Below are positions 63,164 to 64,000 of a stretch of DNA of 64,000 nt, piece after piece; within the stretch, counting starts at the first letter, position 1; each line of letters starts with the position of its first letter. Source of the stretch: Balanoglossus misakiensis (lineage: Eukaryota; Hemichordata); assembly GCA_040954595.2 (NCBI GenBank), contig CM082579.2, forward strand, positions 7,750,001-7,814,000, in the 5' to 3' direction. Both the position numbers and the translations under genes were made by a program. The notes under the pieces were generated by a model. That model did not search any database and was not told the origin of the DNA. It was given only the letters and a program-made list of their open reading frames with translations.

Positions 63164-64000
63164 ATGGAAAAGACGTTTCTCTTATCAGCTGAAAATCCAA
63201 CCAATGGCCGCAATGTGAACAGCGGTTCTACGGAAACGGACAGATCGTGTCGTCGACAATTCAAGCCATGGTTGGGAGTGACATTGGCATTGATAAACGG
63301 ACCCTTGTTTGCGGTATCTAATTTGTTTGCCGGCCTTGCAAGTGAGGTACCCCCAGCGCAACAGTCATTCTTAATAACACTATCTACTCTTCTCCCTGTT
63401 GTGGGAATAGCTGCTTTCCAACGACCGAAGCTGATTTATAGAAATTGCAAGCAAACTACACTCCTCGTGCTCCTGGCAGTATCATTTTGTGGGACTTCTC
63501 TCACGAATTACCATGCCTTGAAGTATATCAGTCTGGGCAATTTTACAGCCGTCTCAAAGGCAATCATTGTCATATCAACAGTCGGTGCAGGTGTGATATT
63601 TCTTGGGGATCCTTGCCAATTCGTCGACATAGCAGCAGCTGTGCTCAATATTACTGGAGTCCTACTAATTACTCGTCCGTGGTTAGGCGAGGAACAACAT
63701 TCGACGGAGAACACATACGAATTACTGGGATATGTTTACACAGTTGTTTTTTCGGTCAGCGCATCTCTGCTCCTAATTATCACAAGGGCATTGGGCGAAG
63801 AAGTTGGAGTTGTCCCTAAACTGTTGTATACATATTCACTTGCGCCTCTCATTAGTTTGATCCTTACACTTAGCACGGAGAGACCAATCTGGGATATGCC
63901 GTCTGCCACTGCACTGTACATTTTCGGATTCTGTACCTTTGGTGTGATTGCAACACATTCTCAAATTGGCAGTGCGCACTTCGAACGAGTTGGTGTGGCG
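63164..64000 (+). CDS. EamA/SLC35G-type transporter, 5' part
   Basis: An open frame of 279 codons runs from ATG 63164 to the right edge without a stop. A hydrophilic N-terminus of about 33 residues precedes hydrophobic helices. The pattern is that of the drug/metabolite transporter superfamily (ten helices, two EamA repeats). The end of the first repeat is typical: HALKYISLGNFTAVSKAIIV, then VLNITGVLLITRPW. The second repeat begins at LLGYVYTVVFSVSASLLLII and ends off-window, after about eight to nine helices. Animal SLC35G-like proteins are mostly orphans that sit in plasma or organelle membranes; the substrate is unknown. No intron interrupts the visible part, as in many SLC35G genes. It has its own TATA-like box. 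Confidence 0.87.
   Translation, partial: MEKTFLLSAENPTNGRNVNSGSTETDRSCRRQFKPWLGVTLALINGPLFAVSNLFAGLASEVPPAQQSFLITLSTLLPVVGIAAFQRPKLIYRNCKQTTLLVLLAVSFCGTSLTNYHALKYISLGNFTAVSKAIIVISTVGAGVIFLGDPCQFVDIAAAVLNITGVLLITRPWLGEEQHSTENTYELLGYVYTVVFSVSASLLLIITRALGEEVGVVPKLLYTYSLAPLISLILTLSTERPIWDMPSATALYIFGFCTFGVIATHSQIGSAHFERVGVA

Overview
The window is nuclear DNA from an intron-rich animal. Its genes have GT-AG introns, signal peptides, RING-H2, HECT, START and EamA proteins, and orthologues of vertebrate UBE3A, TMEM165 and CHST14. Overall composition, abundant acatgtac-type motifs, many short MITE-like elements and the gene families suggest an invertebrate deuterostome. A lancelet (Branchiostoma-like) genome is my best guess, but the sequence alone does not prove it. 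Ten protein genes can be assembled exon by exon with consistent phases; all exon junctions were read by eye.

Layout. 1-4402 (-): UBE3A, with its C-terminal end off the left edge. 6126-8942 (-): an F-box/WD40 protein. 10088-14414 (+): TMEM165, head to head with the F-box gene. 14415-23063: a convergent, apparently gene-free 8.6 kb. 23064-30205 (-): a CHST14-like Golgi dermatan 4-O-sulfotransferase, whose membrane anchor is encoded by an exon 6.1 kb upstream of the catalytic exon. 33261-36829 and 38419-40603 (+): two tandem START-only lipid-transfer genes with identical exon phases. 41744-43282 (+): a membrane-anchored condensation/alcohol-acetyltransferase-fold acyltransferase with an intronless CDS. 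43974-44987 (+): an intronless type I membrane protein with a Cys-rich LDLa-like segment and an LRAT/NlpC-like His...Asn-Cys core. 45957-57430 (+): a Goliath-family PA-TM-RING ubiquitin ligase with a long 3' UTR. 63164-64000 (+): the start of an EamA/SLC35G-type transporter, cut by the right edge.

Genes acting together. Two ubiquitin ligases and an F-box substrate receptor belong to the ubiquitin system. TMEM165 and the CHST14-like enzyme both act in Golgi glycan synthesis. The START pair, the acyltransferase and the LRAT-like protein form a 12 kb block of possible lipid or acyl-handling genes; that grouping is inference. The non-coding DNA holds several hairpin or TTAA-flanked MITE-like elements, microsatellites, poly-G tracts and a few candidate CTCF, RFX, YY1 and MEF2 sites.
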